The notes under the pieces were generated by a model, which saw nothing but the letters and a program-made list of their open reading frames with translations, searched no databases and had not been told where the DNA came from. DNA of 64,000 nt from Haladaptatus salinisoli. GTDB lineage: Archaea; Halobacteriota; Halobacteria; Halobacteriales; Haladaptataceae. Location: NCBI RefSeq assembly GCF_020614375.1, contig NZ_CP085327.1, positions 62,001 to 126,000 of the forward strand. The letters are read 5' to 3'. Below are positions 1-7,379 of the stretch, in pieces. How positions within the stretch are numbered: the stretch's first letter is position 1; the number at the start of each line of letters is the position of its first letter. Made by a program: the position numbers and the translations under genes.

Positions 1-36
1 AACTGTGAACTGATTGTCGTATTGCCGGAGGTAGCC

Positions 37-372
37 ATGAAAGCACTCAAATTACTCGTGGCATTCGCCGTCATCACCAGTATTGCCGTCGGTGGCGTTG
101 CCGCGCAAGAACAAGAAAACGAATTCGAGCAAGGCGCTGACGCCGACGTTGACCAAGAACAGTACGTCTCGCAGACGAACGTGAACGTCCAAGACGATAA
201 CACCGCCGTGGCGCTTGGCAAGTGGAGTGATGCGACGGCAGTGCAGGCAAGTGAGCAGTCCAACAGCAACTCGCAGACTGGTGTCGCAATCGCCTCGAAC
301 TACGCTAAAGATGTCGAGCAGGAGAATGAGGTTGAGGACGGTGGGGGCCGTGGTATTGGTGGTGGCAGATAA
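37..372 (+). CDS. Secreted Gln/Asn-rich small protein, paralogue 1 of a tandem array
   Basis: A 111-residue protein with a Sec-type signal peptide (residues 1 to about 24, ending in a GGVAAQ-type cleavage region). The mature part is acidic and rich in Q, N, S, A and D. It holds two related segments: QTNVNVQDDN near residue 50 and DATAVQASEQSNSNSQTG near residue 75, each flanked by EQENE motifs. The alternating polar/small pattern resembles curlin repeats, but this is inference. The tail is Gly/Arg-rich. The ATG at 37 is chosen because GGAGGT lies just upstream and the same start context recurs at 899. It is followed after 15 bases by a paralogue, probably co-transcribed. The function is unknown; extracellular or surface location is inferred. 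Confidence 0.8.
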   Translation: MKALKLLVAFAVITSIAVGGVAAQEQENEFEQGADADVDQEQYVSQTNVNVQDDNTAVALGKWSDATAVQASEQSNSNSQTGVAIASNYAKDVEQENEVEDGGGRGIGGGR

Positions 373-387
373 TCACGGAGAGCAGCA

Positions 388-639
388 ATGAGATTGAAAC
401 CATTCCTAACGGTCGCACTCGCAGTGGCACTCCTCTCAACAGTGTTCGCCGGTGGTGCTCTGGCACAAGATGGCGGTGACGCGGTTGCCATTCAGACGAA
501 CGACCAGAGTAATTCGAACGCACAGACAGGAATCGCCATCGCCGAGAATACCGCTGAGGACATCGAGCAGGAAAATGAACTAGACGACAGCATACCGGTT
601 CCACCACCACCCCAACCCAGTGACCCAGGCGAAACCTAA
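388..639 (+). CDS. Secreted Gln/Asn-rich small protein, paralogue 2 (short form)
   Basis: An 83-residue paralogue with a signal peptide (MRLKPFLTVALAVALL start, cleavage near residue 26). It keeps only the C-terminal half of the family pattern: QTNDQSNSNAQTGIAIAENTAEDIEQENE. The first segment seen in the other copies (EQENEFEQ...QTNVNVQ) is missing, so it looks like an internal deletion or a genuine short form. The tail is Pro-rich (VPPPPQPSDPGET). It lies 15 bases behind paralogue 1 with GGAG about 8 bases before the ATG. The function is unknown. Confidence 0.75.
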   Translation: MRLKPFLTVALAVALLSTVFAGGALAQDGGDAVAIQTNDQSNSNAQTGIAIAENTAEDIEQENELDDSIPVPPPPQPSDPGET

Positions 640-898
640 TCAAACCGCGGAGCGACAGTGACGCCGCTACCCATATTTTCCTCCGACCCACCTACACTAT
701 TGTCCAGTAGACGCCTTTCCAGAGTGACTGTTTCAGCAGTTAGTATATCATACTAACCCGCTGACCATAGCGGTGCTCAACGACTGGAGTCTCAACCACG
801 GATTTCGGCGGTGCTATCGTGGTTACTCTCGATGTGAAGAAGATGAACGGTTGGGGCTGTTTAACAGTGCTCTGCGTGTCGTGGAGTCGGAGGTAGCC
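640..898. promoter_or_regulatory. Intergenic control region between the two array blocks
   Basis: This 259-base gap separates the block 37-639 from the block 899-1978. It begins with a conserved downstream motif (652-690) that recurs after the second block at 1991-2026. It contains a perfect AT-rich inverted repeat at 739-757. GGAGGTAGCC stands directly before the ATG at 899. No gene is supported inside; an open frame runs upstream of 899 but lacks a signal-peptide start. A promoter for the second block most likely lies here. Confidence 0.5.
739..757. repeat. Perfect inverted repeat GTTAGTAT-ATC-ATACTAAC
   Basis: Two 8-base arms separated by 3 bases form a perfect palindrome in the otherwise unstructured gap upstream of the second array block. 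It overlaps TATA-like sequence, so it could be an operator at a promoter. Its position about 140 bases before the ATG at 899 is far for a leaderless promoter, so it may serve a longer leader. Confidence 0.45.
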
Positions 899-1234
899 AT
901 GAAAGCACTCAAATTACTCGTAGTATTTGCAGTGATGACCAGCATCGCTGTTGGCGGAGTAGCCGCGCAAGAACAAGAAAATGAGTTCGAACAGGACGCT
1001 GAGGCCGAGGTGGAGCAATACCAAGACGTCGAGCAGACAAACGTGAATGTGCAGGACGATAACCTCGCCGTGGCGGCCTGGGGTGGCGATGCAACTGCCG
1101 TGCAGGCAAGTAACCAGGCTAACGAGAACTCACAGACTGGAGTCGCGGTCGCCTCGAACTCCGCTGAAGACGTCGAGCAGGAAAACGAGATAGAAGATAG
1201 GAGTGGTGACAACAATGTTGGTGGCAGAGGGTAA
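899..1234 (+). CDS. Secreted Gln/Asn-rich small protein, paralogue 3
   Basis: A 111-residue paralogue almost identical to paralogue 1 in its signal peptide (MKALKLLVVFAVMTSIAVGG) and its upstream GGAGGTAGCC sequence, which shows recent duplication. The mature part carries EQENEFEQDAEAEVEQYQDV, then QTNVNVQDDN and DATAVQASNQANENSQTGVAVAS, then VEQENE. The tail is short and polar (DRSGDNNVGGRG). It is the first gene of a three-gene block; the next start is 9 bases after its stop. The function is unknown; secreted fibre or matrix component is the inference. Confidence 0.8.
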   Translation: MKALKLLVVFAVMTSIAVGGVAAQEQENEFEQDAEAEVEQYQDVEQTNVNVQDDNLAVAAWGGDATAVQASNQANENSQTGVAVASNSAEDVEQENEIEDRSGDNNVGGRG

Positions 1235-1243
1235 CCCCAACGG

Positions 1244-1612
1244 ATGACAATGAAACTGAAAGCACTCTTAACGGTCACACTTGCGATAGCACTTCTCTCG
1301 ACAGTACTCGTTGGCAGCTCGATGGCCCAAGAGCAAGCAAACGAATTCGAGCAGGAGGCTGACGCTGAGGTCGAGCAATACCAGGATGTTGAGCAGCTCA
1401 ACGTAAACGAACAGTCAGACAACGTCGCAGCAAGCAGTGGCGGTGATGCAACTGCCGTACAGGCGAGCGAGCAGTTCAATAGCAACTCGCAGACCGGCGT
1501 TGCAGTCGCGTCGAACACTGCCGAGGACATTGAGCAGGAGAACGAGGCGGATGATGAATGTGATGGTATTCTACTACCGGACGGCACTTGCCGACCACCA
1601 GCGCCCAGCTAA
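1244..1612 (+). CDS. Secreted Gln/Asn-rich small protein, paralogue 4
   Basis: A 122-residue family member, the longest of the five. The signal peptide ends near residue 28. The mature part holds EQANEFEQEADAEVEQYQDV, QLNVNEQSDN and DATAVQASEQFNSNSQTGVAVAS, then IEQENEADDE. Unlike its paralogues the tail carries two cysteines and prolines (DECDGILLPDGTCRPPAPS), so a C-terminal disulfide loop or cross-link is possible. ATG codons at 1244 and 1250 are both possible starts. It sits 9 bases after paralogue 3 and 15 bases before paralogue 5. Confidence 0.78.
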   Translation: MTMKLKALLTVTLAIALLSTVLVGSSMAQEQANEFEQEADAEVEQYQDVEQLNVNEQSDNVAASSGGDATAVQASEQFNSNSQTGVAVASNTAEDIEQENEADDECDGILLPDGTCRPPAPS

Positions 1613-1627
1613 TTACGGAGTAAACCA

Positions 1628-1978
1628 ATGAGACTGAAACAACTTCTCACCCTTGGCATTGCACTGGTACTCGTGACGACGGTTTTTGCTGGCAATGTCG
1701 CTGCGCAAGAACAAGAAAATGAGTTCGAGCAGGACGCCGAGGCCGAAGTAGACCAGTATCAAGATGTATCGCAGACGAACGTGAACATCCAGGAAGACAA
1801 CACTGCTATAGCAGCGTGGGGCGGTGACGCCACTGCTGTGCAAGCGGGTGAACAGAGTAACGAAAATTCGCAGACCGGCATCGCAGTCGCGTCAAACTAT
1901 GCTGAAGATATTAGTCAGGAGAATGAAATCGACTTCGAAGACAACAGCCCGCCACCCCCGCCACCGATTGACGTCTAA
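1628..1978 (+). CDS. Secreted Gln/Asn-rich small protein, paralogue 5
   Basis: A 116-residue family member with a signal peptide (MRLKQLLTLGIALVLV, cleavage near residue 26). It has both family segments, QTNVNIQEDN and DATAVQAGEQSNENSQTGIAVAS, flanked by EQENEFEQDAEAEV and ISQENEID. The tail is a poly-proline stretch (NSPPPPPPIDV). It is the last gene of the array and is followed by the conserved downstream motif at 1991-2026. The function is unknown. Confidence 0.8.
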   Translation: MRLKQLLTLGIALVLVTTVFAGNVAAQEQENEFEQDAEAEVDQYQDVSQTNVNIQEDNTAIAAWGGDATAVQAGEQSNENSQTGIAVASNYAEDISQENEIDFEDNSPPPPPPIDV

Positions 1979-2063
1979 TCACACTAAAGGGCGGCAGTGA
2001 CGCGATTACCCATTTTCTGCGAACCAAGTGAACCAGAGGGCTTGGTCTCTGGGGGGTGGCGCG

Positions 2064-2180
2064 TTATGGGGTCACCTCGTCGTTTATCACCGCACAAATC
2101 TCACAGGTATGCTCGCTCGCCGAATCATACGGTACCGGTTCTCCGATGAGGGTTTCTTTGATGTAGTCTAATTTACTCAT
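2064..2180 (-). CDS. Small CxxC protein (38 residues)
   Basis: A 38-residue ORF starting MSKLDYIKETLIGEPVPY and carrying one CEIC knuckle near residues 27-30, as in half of a zinc ribbon. Its ATG overlaps the TGA of the upstream 41-residue ORF in an ATGA junction, which supports translational coupling and hence reality. It could bind zinc as a dimer. No named family is recognised. Confidence 0.45.
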   Translation of the reverse strand: MSKLDYIKETLIGEPVPYDSASEHTCEICAVINDEVTP

Positions 2181-2302
2181 CCGTGATAATTCATACAATC
2201 GGTTAAATCAGCCTTTCGCCACCGTTTGTCCATAAGACTCTGAACTGTATCGTTAGCCCAGGCAGCTCGCTCCTGCAAGACGATACCAATAGACCGCTGC
2301 AT
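2177..2302 (-). CDS. Small hypothetical protein (41 residues)
   Basis: A 41-residue ORF (start MQRSIGIVLQERAAWANDTV) that looks mostly helical, with a basic middle (DKRWRKADL). Its stop overlaps the next ORF start as ATGA. It is divergent from the HTH gene at 2346, so the two tiny ORFs may be an early or regulatory pair of the element. No family is recognised; support is the overlap and codon plausibility only. Confidence 0.4.
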   Translation of the reverse strand: MQRSIGIVLQERAAWANDTVQSLMDKRWRKADLTDCMNYHG

Positions 2303-2345
2303 GAATTTAAGTCCATGACCGACATCTTTCTTGACAAGAGAAGCG

Positions 2346-2840
2346 ATGAGCACGAATTACCTCGCCGCAGAGGTACCACCAGAGAAAGACCCCGCCGACT
2401 ACTCGTACGTCGAACGCAGAGCCGACTTGCTCGACCGTGTCCTGGCGGCGGGCTCCAGAAAGAACATCCACCAAGCCCGTCTCGCGGAGGTCTACGACGT
2501 ATCGCCAGCCCAGATTTCGAAAGATATGGCGCGTATTGGTGATGACGTGGCGGACCATCTCACGAACGACCTCGAACTCCAAACGGTCGCGATGTATGAG
2601 CATACGGTCGAACAGTTGCGTGCCGACGGGCGCTACAAAGCGGCATGGGACGTGCATCTGGACTTCCTCGACTGGGTCGATTATTCACCCGAGGCAGCAG
2701 CGAACGAGACAGATACGACTGACACGGAACAGGACGACGTCCGCAAGCTACCACAGGAAACCAAGCGTCTCATGGCCCAATTAACCCACACCGACCACGA
2801 CACCTCCGAGGAGACGACTCCACCTGCATCACAGAGTTAA
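2346..2840 (+). CDS. Helix-turn-helix DNA-binding protein of a mobile element
   Basis: A 164-residue acidic protein. Residues about 20-70 form a helix-turn-helix resembling small terminase subunits or haloarchaeal proviral regulators: a helix with YVERRADLLDRVLAAG, then HQARLAEVYDVSPAQISKDMARIG. The C-terminal third is a polar acidic tail. The ATG at 2346 is preferred over an in-frame TTG at 2331. It stands alone on the plus strand, divergent from two tiny ORFs. It probably binds element DNA; whether it packages or regulates cannot be decided. Confidence 0.65.
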   Translation: MSTNYLAAEVPPEKDPADYSYVERRADLLDRVLAAGSRKNIHQARLAEVYDVSPAQISKDMARIGDDVADHLTNDLELQTVAMYEHTVEQLRADGRYKAAWDVHLDFLDWVDYSPEAAANETDTTDTEQDDVRKLPQETKRLMAQLTHTDHDTSEETTPPASQS

Positions 2841-3003
2841 TCGATGAAGCGGTAAAGCCGTTCTCCAAGTCAGAGAAACCTGTAGCGAGCGTTCTGGCGG
2901 TGAAAAATTAACTCTACTTTACCCGCGGTGAACGGCTGTAGTCTGGGGGTGCCGTCGCTGGCAGGTGAGGGCGAATAGCCTGTATGGAGTGGGTCAATTC
3001 CGG

Positions 3004-6000
3004 TCAGCCGGGTGGAGGTGCGCCGTCGAGTACCGTCGAAAGCGTTGTCTGGCCCATCGGTTCGCCAGGTGACGGGCTGCTCGCGGTATCAGTACCTTGA
3101 TTCCATGCGAAGTTGCGGAAATCTCGCGTATAGAGTACAATATGCGATTCTTCTGCAACCGTGTCACCGGCTCCGTCAGCGATGGCCGGGAGGTCGACGG
3201 TGCCGTTGCGGTCGAAGTCGGTGAGGCCGATATCGGCCCACCGAGTGACGCGTCCGTCGTCGGGGTCAGTCCGGCGGGCAAGATGGCCAGTATCGGCGAA
3301 CATCGTGAGGATTTGTCGCACCCGTCGTTCACTGATGGTGACGGCATCGTGGGCGGCGACCGCGGCGGTGGTCACTCCGGTGGTTCCGTCTCCGTCGCGA
3401 GTGAGCAGGTCGGTCGTCGCGTCAAAGACGCTCTGTTCGCCGGCACTCCGGGTGTCGACGTGTGCAGTAGCGTGGATGGGAAACCAGTCGGGGATGGCCG
3501 CCGTATCCAGAATCACGGTCGCAGGTTTGTTGGCGGTGCGCCCGACGCGAAGCGCCACTTGGGCAGTATCGGCCTCCCGCATCTGTTTAAGGACGGCATT
3601 TCCAACGGCACTTCCGTAATCACGCTCAGTCCCCTTCCCGACAGGGTCGATGGTTTCGTTCAACCACGCCGCCCGTCGTCGGAGTTCGTGGTCGCCATGG
3701 TGAGCCGACCCGAGGACAACCGCGAGCGATTCATCGCCGTAGGTATCTGACCCGCGGAGGTTGCCGCGGTGGTCCATCAGCTTGGCGAGATTCGCGTCGC
3801 CAGTGAAGTGGTCTTCATACTGGTCACGCACCTTCTTTGACGTGAAGACGACCGGCGGCGTGCCACCGCCGTACTGGTCGCGTACAGCCGCGCACAAAGC
3901 GGCGTCGTGTGCGGGGTTCGTCCATCGACCAGATGAATACGGTTTGATGGCGTCAGTACTTTGAATGTAGGTATTGGCGAGCGTCTCGCCGAGGAACGCG
4001 GCACGTTCATCATCGTCTAGTATTTGGACGTGATTCATCGGACGGCCGAGCGCCCGTTCCCATTCGAGAGGGTCATCATCGACGAGGAGCGGGGTGCCGT
4101 CCAATCCGATGACAGCCTTCGTATAGGAGAGTTCGGGCGGCGTTTGGAACTCAACGTGATAGGTACCGTTCTGCTCACTCGTGGTAAAGAACTGGGCGGC
4201 GTTGTTGATGCCGGGGAGACTTGTCCGTTCAAACGGCTCGCCCGGTGCTATCGGGTCGGCGTTGAGGATGGTAAAGACGGCGAGCGGCGCGTAGGCGTGA
4301 TACCCCATCAGTTCGAAGTCGACGGCATTGCGCTCGTCGGGTTCGAAGTCGAATTCGGGGCGGGTGAACCATGCGAGCGCACGCTTGCGGCGTTCTGCGT
4401 TGGTGCGGACGGCGAGGAGGTCGTTCCAGTCGTCGATTGGTGGTGAGTCATGGAGAGCGAGAAAGGCGTTCACGCCGCGAATAAGCGCTTCGCCGTCGAG
4501 CCGGGTCGTAAACACGTCTTCGCCGGCTTCGTCGAAGACCACGTGGCGGCCTTGTCCGACCTGGGGGAGGTGTGTATGTGCGTGATGCCCGATGATGACC
4601 TGATAATCGTCGAGCTCAACTGCCATCTTCGCGCGATAGGGACACTCCGCGTCGCCATCCTCGCACGGGAGGTCAAGGAGGTCGTGAATCGTCTGTGGTT
4701 GAACCTCGTGCTGATAGAGCTTTTGGGCCCGGTCTCTGATGGCGTCGTCGAACTCGCCGGTGAATGTGGGACAGTCACGGAAGACGGATGGAAGGGTATA
4801 GATGTCGTCAGGGTCGAAGCCGACCTGTTCGGCGTATCTCGTTCCCTGTTCGTACAACCCTTCGCGTTTCGCGAGGTATGCAATCGGTTCGTCGCGCTCG
4901 CGGGCAACTTTGAACGTGCTGTAGGACTTCCCACTCCCCATAATTGCGTCAATCACGACTTGGTCGTTGCCCTGCATCGCCGTGTCGAGTTCACCGGCAA
5001 CGCAGGCACGAATATCGTCGATAGTGGGGGCATCCGTCGCTGCATCAACCAAGGCCAAGGGGATGTCGGCGCGGGCGCGAGGAGAGTTTGGGAGCGTGAC
5101 CGTGGCGGCGACCGCGTCGGTCGTGGTACTTTCGGAGGCGTTGTACTCGGGAATGGCGAAACCAAGGGCACGAAGGTAGTCAACACCGCGCCACCAATCG
5201 GCACCGTCGGCGATGTGTCCGCGCGGCCAATCCTCGTTAGCGATAAGCGCCATCTCGACGACGGTGCCGTGGTGGTTCTGGCCAGTGTCGACCCACACGC
5301 CCTTCGTCGTGTTGATGTAGTTCGCGGTACCGTTCGCGTCCGGCCCCCATATCGGGACGAACGCGCGATGCCCAGCACTGGTTCCGGCGTCGTCGTTCCA
5401 CGCATGGACGATGGTCTTCTCGGCGACGCGTTCGGCATCCAGCGTGTCGATAGCAACGAAGATATCGCGAATGTCGCTGGTTATCTCGTCGGCCGTCGTC
5501 GCCATGGGGTCGTGGCCGGAGAGGTCGTAGTTATCGTGGTTAGTTGAGCCAGCCGGCGTCGCGCCCGCCGGGATGTCACTGGCACGGTCGTCGTCGACCC
5601 ACGCGTCGAGTGCCGCCCGCCAATCGTCGTGGTCGGCGGTGTACTCGGGCCACAATCCCTCGACAAGGGCTCCAACACGGTCGGCGTACGTGGGGTCGGT
5701 GAGCTCCTCACCCCATGCGGCCGTCTCAGCAATTAACTCGTCGGAAACGGCATCGACGGGCGTCGGGTCGTACTGGACATCCGTCGTGTCGATGGGCGTG
5801 ACGACGGAATCGTACTCAGCGTGGAATGACAGTGGGGCCTTGTACTGCCGGTTCTTGTTGTTCACCCAGTCCGGGTCGAGGAGGTCGTTTGCGCCATCGA
5901 CGCTTTCGTACACATTGGCTTCGGCCACCTCCAAATAATCACGTTCGCGGTTACGCAGTTCCGCAAACACACGCCGGCGGGCGTCACGGTCGTCGGCGAA

Positions 6001-6717
6001 GTGCTCGGCGATGGGCAGCGTCGCCGCAGGCGGACCGAAGATGTACGCACCGCCAACGCTGTCGAGCATCGAAACAGCATCACGCCCGCCGTACAATGCT
6101 CCTACTTCGGCAGCGAAAGCGGCAAGCGCGGCCTCAATCGTCTCCTGTTTTCCAGGGGCGAGCGTTCCGGCGTCGCGCTGGGCTTTCAGGGAGTCGCTGG
6201 CCAGGTCGATATCGCCCCAGACGGCATAACCCTGAATGTCGCCATAATCGGGCGTCGGTTTTTCGTCGTCCTGCCACGTCGTGCCATCGTCAGTCCGGCA
6301 CGGCACGGTGCGAATCGTCGCCGGGTCTTTGTATGAGGTAATTGCGTACACGCACCGGTCAGCACGGTCGTAAATCGTCTCGCGGTCGTCCGCAAGCGTT
6401 GCGACCCGCCCCAGTTGGTCGAAGCCCTGTTCATGCAGGTCGAGGTCATCATGCTGGCGCTTGATATACCATCCGTAGTAATCGTTCAACCCCAGCGTTG
6501 GACGACCGTCAAGCGTCGCAATGGCCGCATGCGCGGGTTCGATACGTCGATAATAGTCGTGCACTGCGATGGAGGTCTCGGAGCAATTTGTTGCGATAGC
6601 CTCACGCTGGTCGTCCCCGTGGCCGAGGTCGGGCATGACGCTCACGGTCGCCGTCGTGGCCGTGACCGTTGTCGTCACCGTCGCCGCAGTCGCGACTACG
6701 TGCGTCCCTTGGGTCAT
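3004..6717 (-). CDS. Primase-polymerase-like / XPD-like helicase fusion, replication protein
   Basis: A 1237-residue protein. The N-terminal part resembles an archaeo-eukaryotic primase: GYAVWGDIDLASD gives a DxD motif at 169-171, followed by SVGGAYIF at 220-227. The second half is a superfamily 2 helicase with Walker A MGSGKS (593-598) and a DEAG box (729-732). Between them lie Cys649, Cys685 and Cys692 and an IIGHHAHTHL stretch, the layout of XPD/DinG helicases, where cysteines in this place hold an iron-sulfur cluster. A winged-helix-like tail follows. The ATG at 6717 overlaps the stop of the upstream zinc-finger ORF. It likely primes and unwinds DNA to replicate the element. Confidence 0.75.
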   Translation of the reverse strand: MTQGTHVVATAATVTTTVTATTATVSVMPDLGHGDDQREAIATNCSETSIAVHDYYRRIEPAHAAIATLDGRPTLGLNDYYGWYIKRQHDDLDLHEQGFDQLGRVATLADDRETIYDRADRCVYAITSYKDPATIRTVPCRTDDGTTWQDDEKPTPDYGDIQGYAVWGDIDLASDSLKAQRDAGTLAPGKQETIEAALAAFAAEVGALYGGRDAVSMLDSVGGAYIFGPPAATLPIAEHFADDRDARRRVFAELRNRERDYLEVAEANVYESVDGANDLLDPDWVNNKNRQYKAPLSFHAEYDSVVTPIDTTDVQYDPTPVDAVSDELIAETAAWGEELTDPTYADRVGALVEGLWPEYTADHDDWRAALDAWVDDDRASDIPAGATPAGSTNHDNYDLSGHDPMATTADEITSDIRDIFVAIDTLDAERVAEKTIVHAWNDDAGTSAGHRAFVPIWGPDANGTANYINTTKGVWVDTGQNHHGTVVEMALIANEDWPRGHIADGADWWRGVDYLRALGFAIPEYNASESTTTDAVAATVTLPNSPRARADIPLALVDAATDAPTIDDIRACVAGELDTAMQGNDQVVIDAIMGSGKSYSTFKVARERDEPIAYLAKREGLYEQGTRYAEQVGFDPDDIYTLPSVFRDCPTFTGEFDDAIRDRAQKLYQHEVQPQTIHDLLDLPCEDGDAECPYRAKMAVELDDYQVIIGHHAHTHLPQVGQGRHVVFDEAGEDVFTTRLDGEALIRGVNAFLALHDSPPIDDWNDLLAVRTNAERRKRALAWFTRPEFDFEPDERNAVDFELMGYHAYAPLAVFTILNADPIAPGEPFERTSLPGINNAAQFFTTSEQNGTYHVEFQTPPELSYTKAVIGLDGTPLLVDDDPLEWERALGRPMNHVQILDDDERAAFLGETLANTYIQSTDAIKPYSSGRWTNPAHDAALCAAVRDQYGGGTPPVVFTSKKVRDQYEDHFTGDANLAKLMDHRGNLRGSDTYGDESLAVVLGSAHHGDHELRRRAAWLNETIDPVGKGTERDYGSAVGNAVLKQMREADTAQVALRVGRTANKPATVILDTAAIPDWFPIHATAHVDTRSAGEQSVFDATTDLLTRDGDGTTGVTTAAVAAHDAVTISERRVRQILTMFADTGHLARRTDPDDGRVTRWADIGLTDFDRNGTVDLPAIADGAGDTVAEESHIVLYTRDFRNFAWNQGTDTASSPSPGEPMGQTTLSTVLDGAPPPG

Positions 6718-6848
6718 CGGTTCCCTCCATCCGTTACCTCGCGCTGGCAATACTCGCAGATATAGACGGGAATATCGTGCGTCAAAACAACCGATTTCGT
6801 CACCCCATGCACCTCGCAGCGAGGTGGTCGGTCGACCCGCCCATTCAT
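6714..6848 (-). CDS. Small zinc-finger protein (44 residues)
   Basis: A 44-residue ORF with RCEVHG near residue 10 and CEYC near residue 33, enough for a C-H/C-C zinc site. GGAGGG lies about 7 bases before the ATG at 6848. Its TGA overlaps the ATG of the primase-helicase (ATGA at 6714-6717), so the two are translationally coupled. It may assist the replication protein or bind DNA. No named family is recognised. Confidence 0.55.
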   Translation of the reverse strand: MNGRVDRPPRCEVHGVTKSVVLTHDIPVYICEYCQREVTDGGNR

Positions 6849-6958
6849 CGGGTGCCCTCCCGCGATGCAATGCCGAGACGCACGGCTAGTGTAACCGCCA
6901 CGAGGACGCGACGAATGAGGTGATGCAATCGGAATCGTCTGGATGTGATAGTGGTCAT
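6845..6958 (-). CDS. Small basic hypothetical protein (37 residues)
   Basis: A 37-residue ORF, very rich in Arg, with a hydrophobic stretch LVAVTLAV that could be a short amphipathic or membrane helix. Its stop overlaps the zinc-finger ATG as ATGA, giving a chain of two such junctions ending at the primase-helicase. A TATA-like CATATAGG lies about 55 bases upstream on the minus strand. Evidence is positional only. Confidence 0.35.
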   Translation of the reverse strand: MTTITSRRFRLHHLIRRVLVAVTLAVRLGIASREGTR

Positions 6959-7086
6959 GGGTTGTGAATTGGAGTTCCGACACACGCTTGTGCCCTCGTG
7001 GGGCAGAACCTATATGGGGGAATCCATGGGTATTGGAAGTACGGCCGTGAAGTCCGCCTCATTGCGGGCTGGCGTGCCGTCGGATG

Positions 7087-7133
7087 TACGCGTCCACCGA
7101 CTGCCTGTGGCTGGGTGAGGTGGTGGACGCGTA
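7087..7133. repeat. 12-base perfect stem-loop
   Basis: TACGCGTCCACC at 7087-7098 is perfectly inverted as GGTGGACGCGTA at 7122-7133, with a 23-base loop. It lies in the non-coding gap between the ribbon-helix-helix gene (stop at 7146) and the replication operon. It lacks a T-tract, so it is not a typical terminator. An origin element, a recombination site or an mRNA 3' hairpin of the small gene are alternatives. Confidence 0.55.
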
Positions 7134-7145
7134 GGTCTTGTCGTG

Positions 7146-7286
7146 TTATTCGCCCTCCTGGTCGGGCTCTGACGCGGTCTGTTCGAGCATCCGCTCCAGA
7201 ATGTCCGCATATGTCTCCCCTTTGATACCACGCGCTTTGATGCGGTCCCGAATCGTTTCGGGGAGTTGTATGCTAGTCGTTGCCAT
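7146..7286 (-). CDS. Ribbon-helix-helix / VapB-like small protein
   Basis: A 46-residue protein beginning MATTSIQLPETIRDRIKARG and continuing GETYADILERML. This strand-helix-helix pattern is typical of haloarchaeal VapB-like antitoxins and plasmid copy or partition regulators. No toxin gene lies beside it, so a transcriptional regulator of the element is more likely than a toxin-antitoxin pair. It is divergent from the gene at 7380 and may control the shared promoter region. Confidence 0.65.
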   Translation of the reverse strand: MATTSIQLPETIRDRIKARGIKGETYADILERMLEQTASEPDQEGE

Positions 7287-7379
7287 AAATAATGCATAGT
7301 ATTGTAGCACTATAGTTCTATTCCCCAAGTAACCAGAGTTATTACCCGGCATCTCGAACAGAAAACCGATAACTTACCC
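7287..7379. promoter_or_regulatory. Divergent promoter region
   Basis: This 93-base AT-rich gap separates the ribbon-helix-helix gene (minus) from the gene at 7380 (plus). It contains several TATA-like stretches (ATAAATAATGCATAG next to the minus start, and CACTATAGTTC in the middle). The adjacent regulator could bind here; no clear palindromic operator was found. Confidence 0.4.

Noticed and set aside
7146..7286. Complete VapBC toxin-antitoxin module
   Set aside because: Only the antitoxin-like ribbon-helix-helix protein is present; no PIN-domain gene lies beside it.
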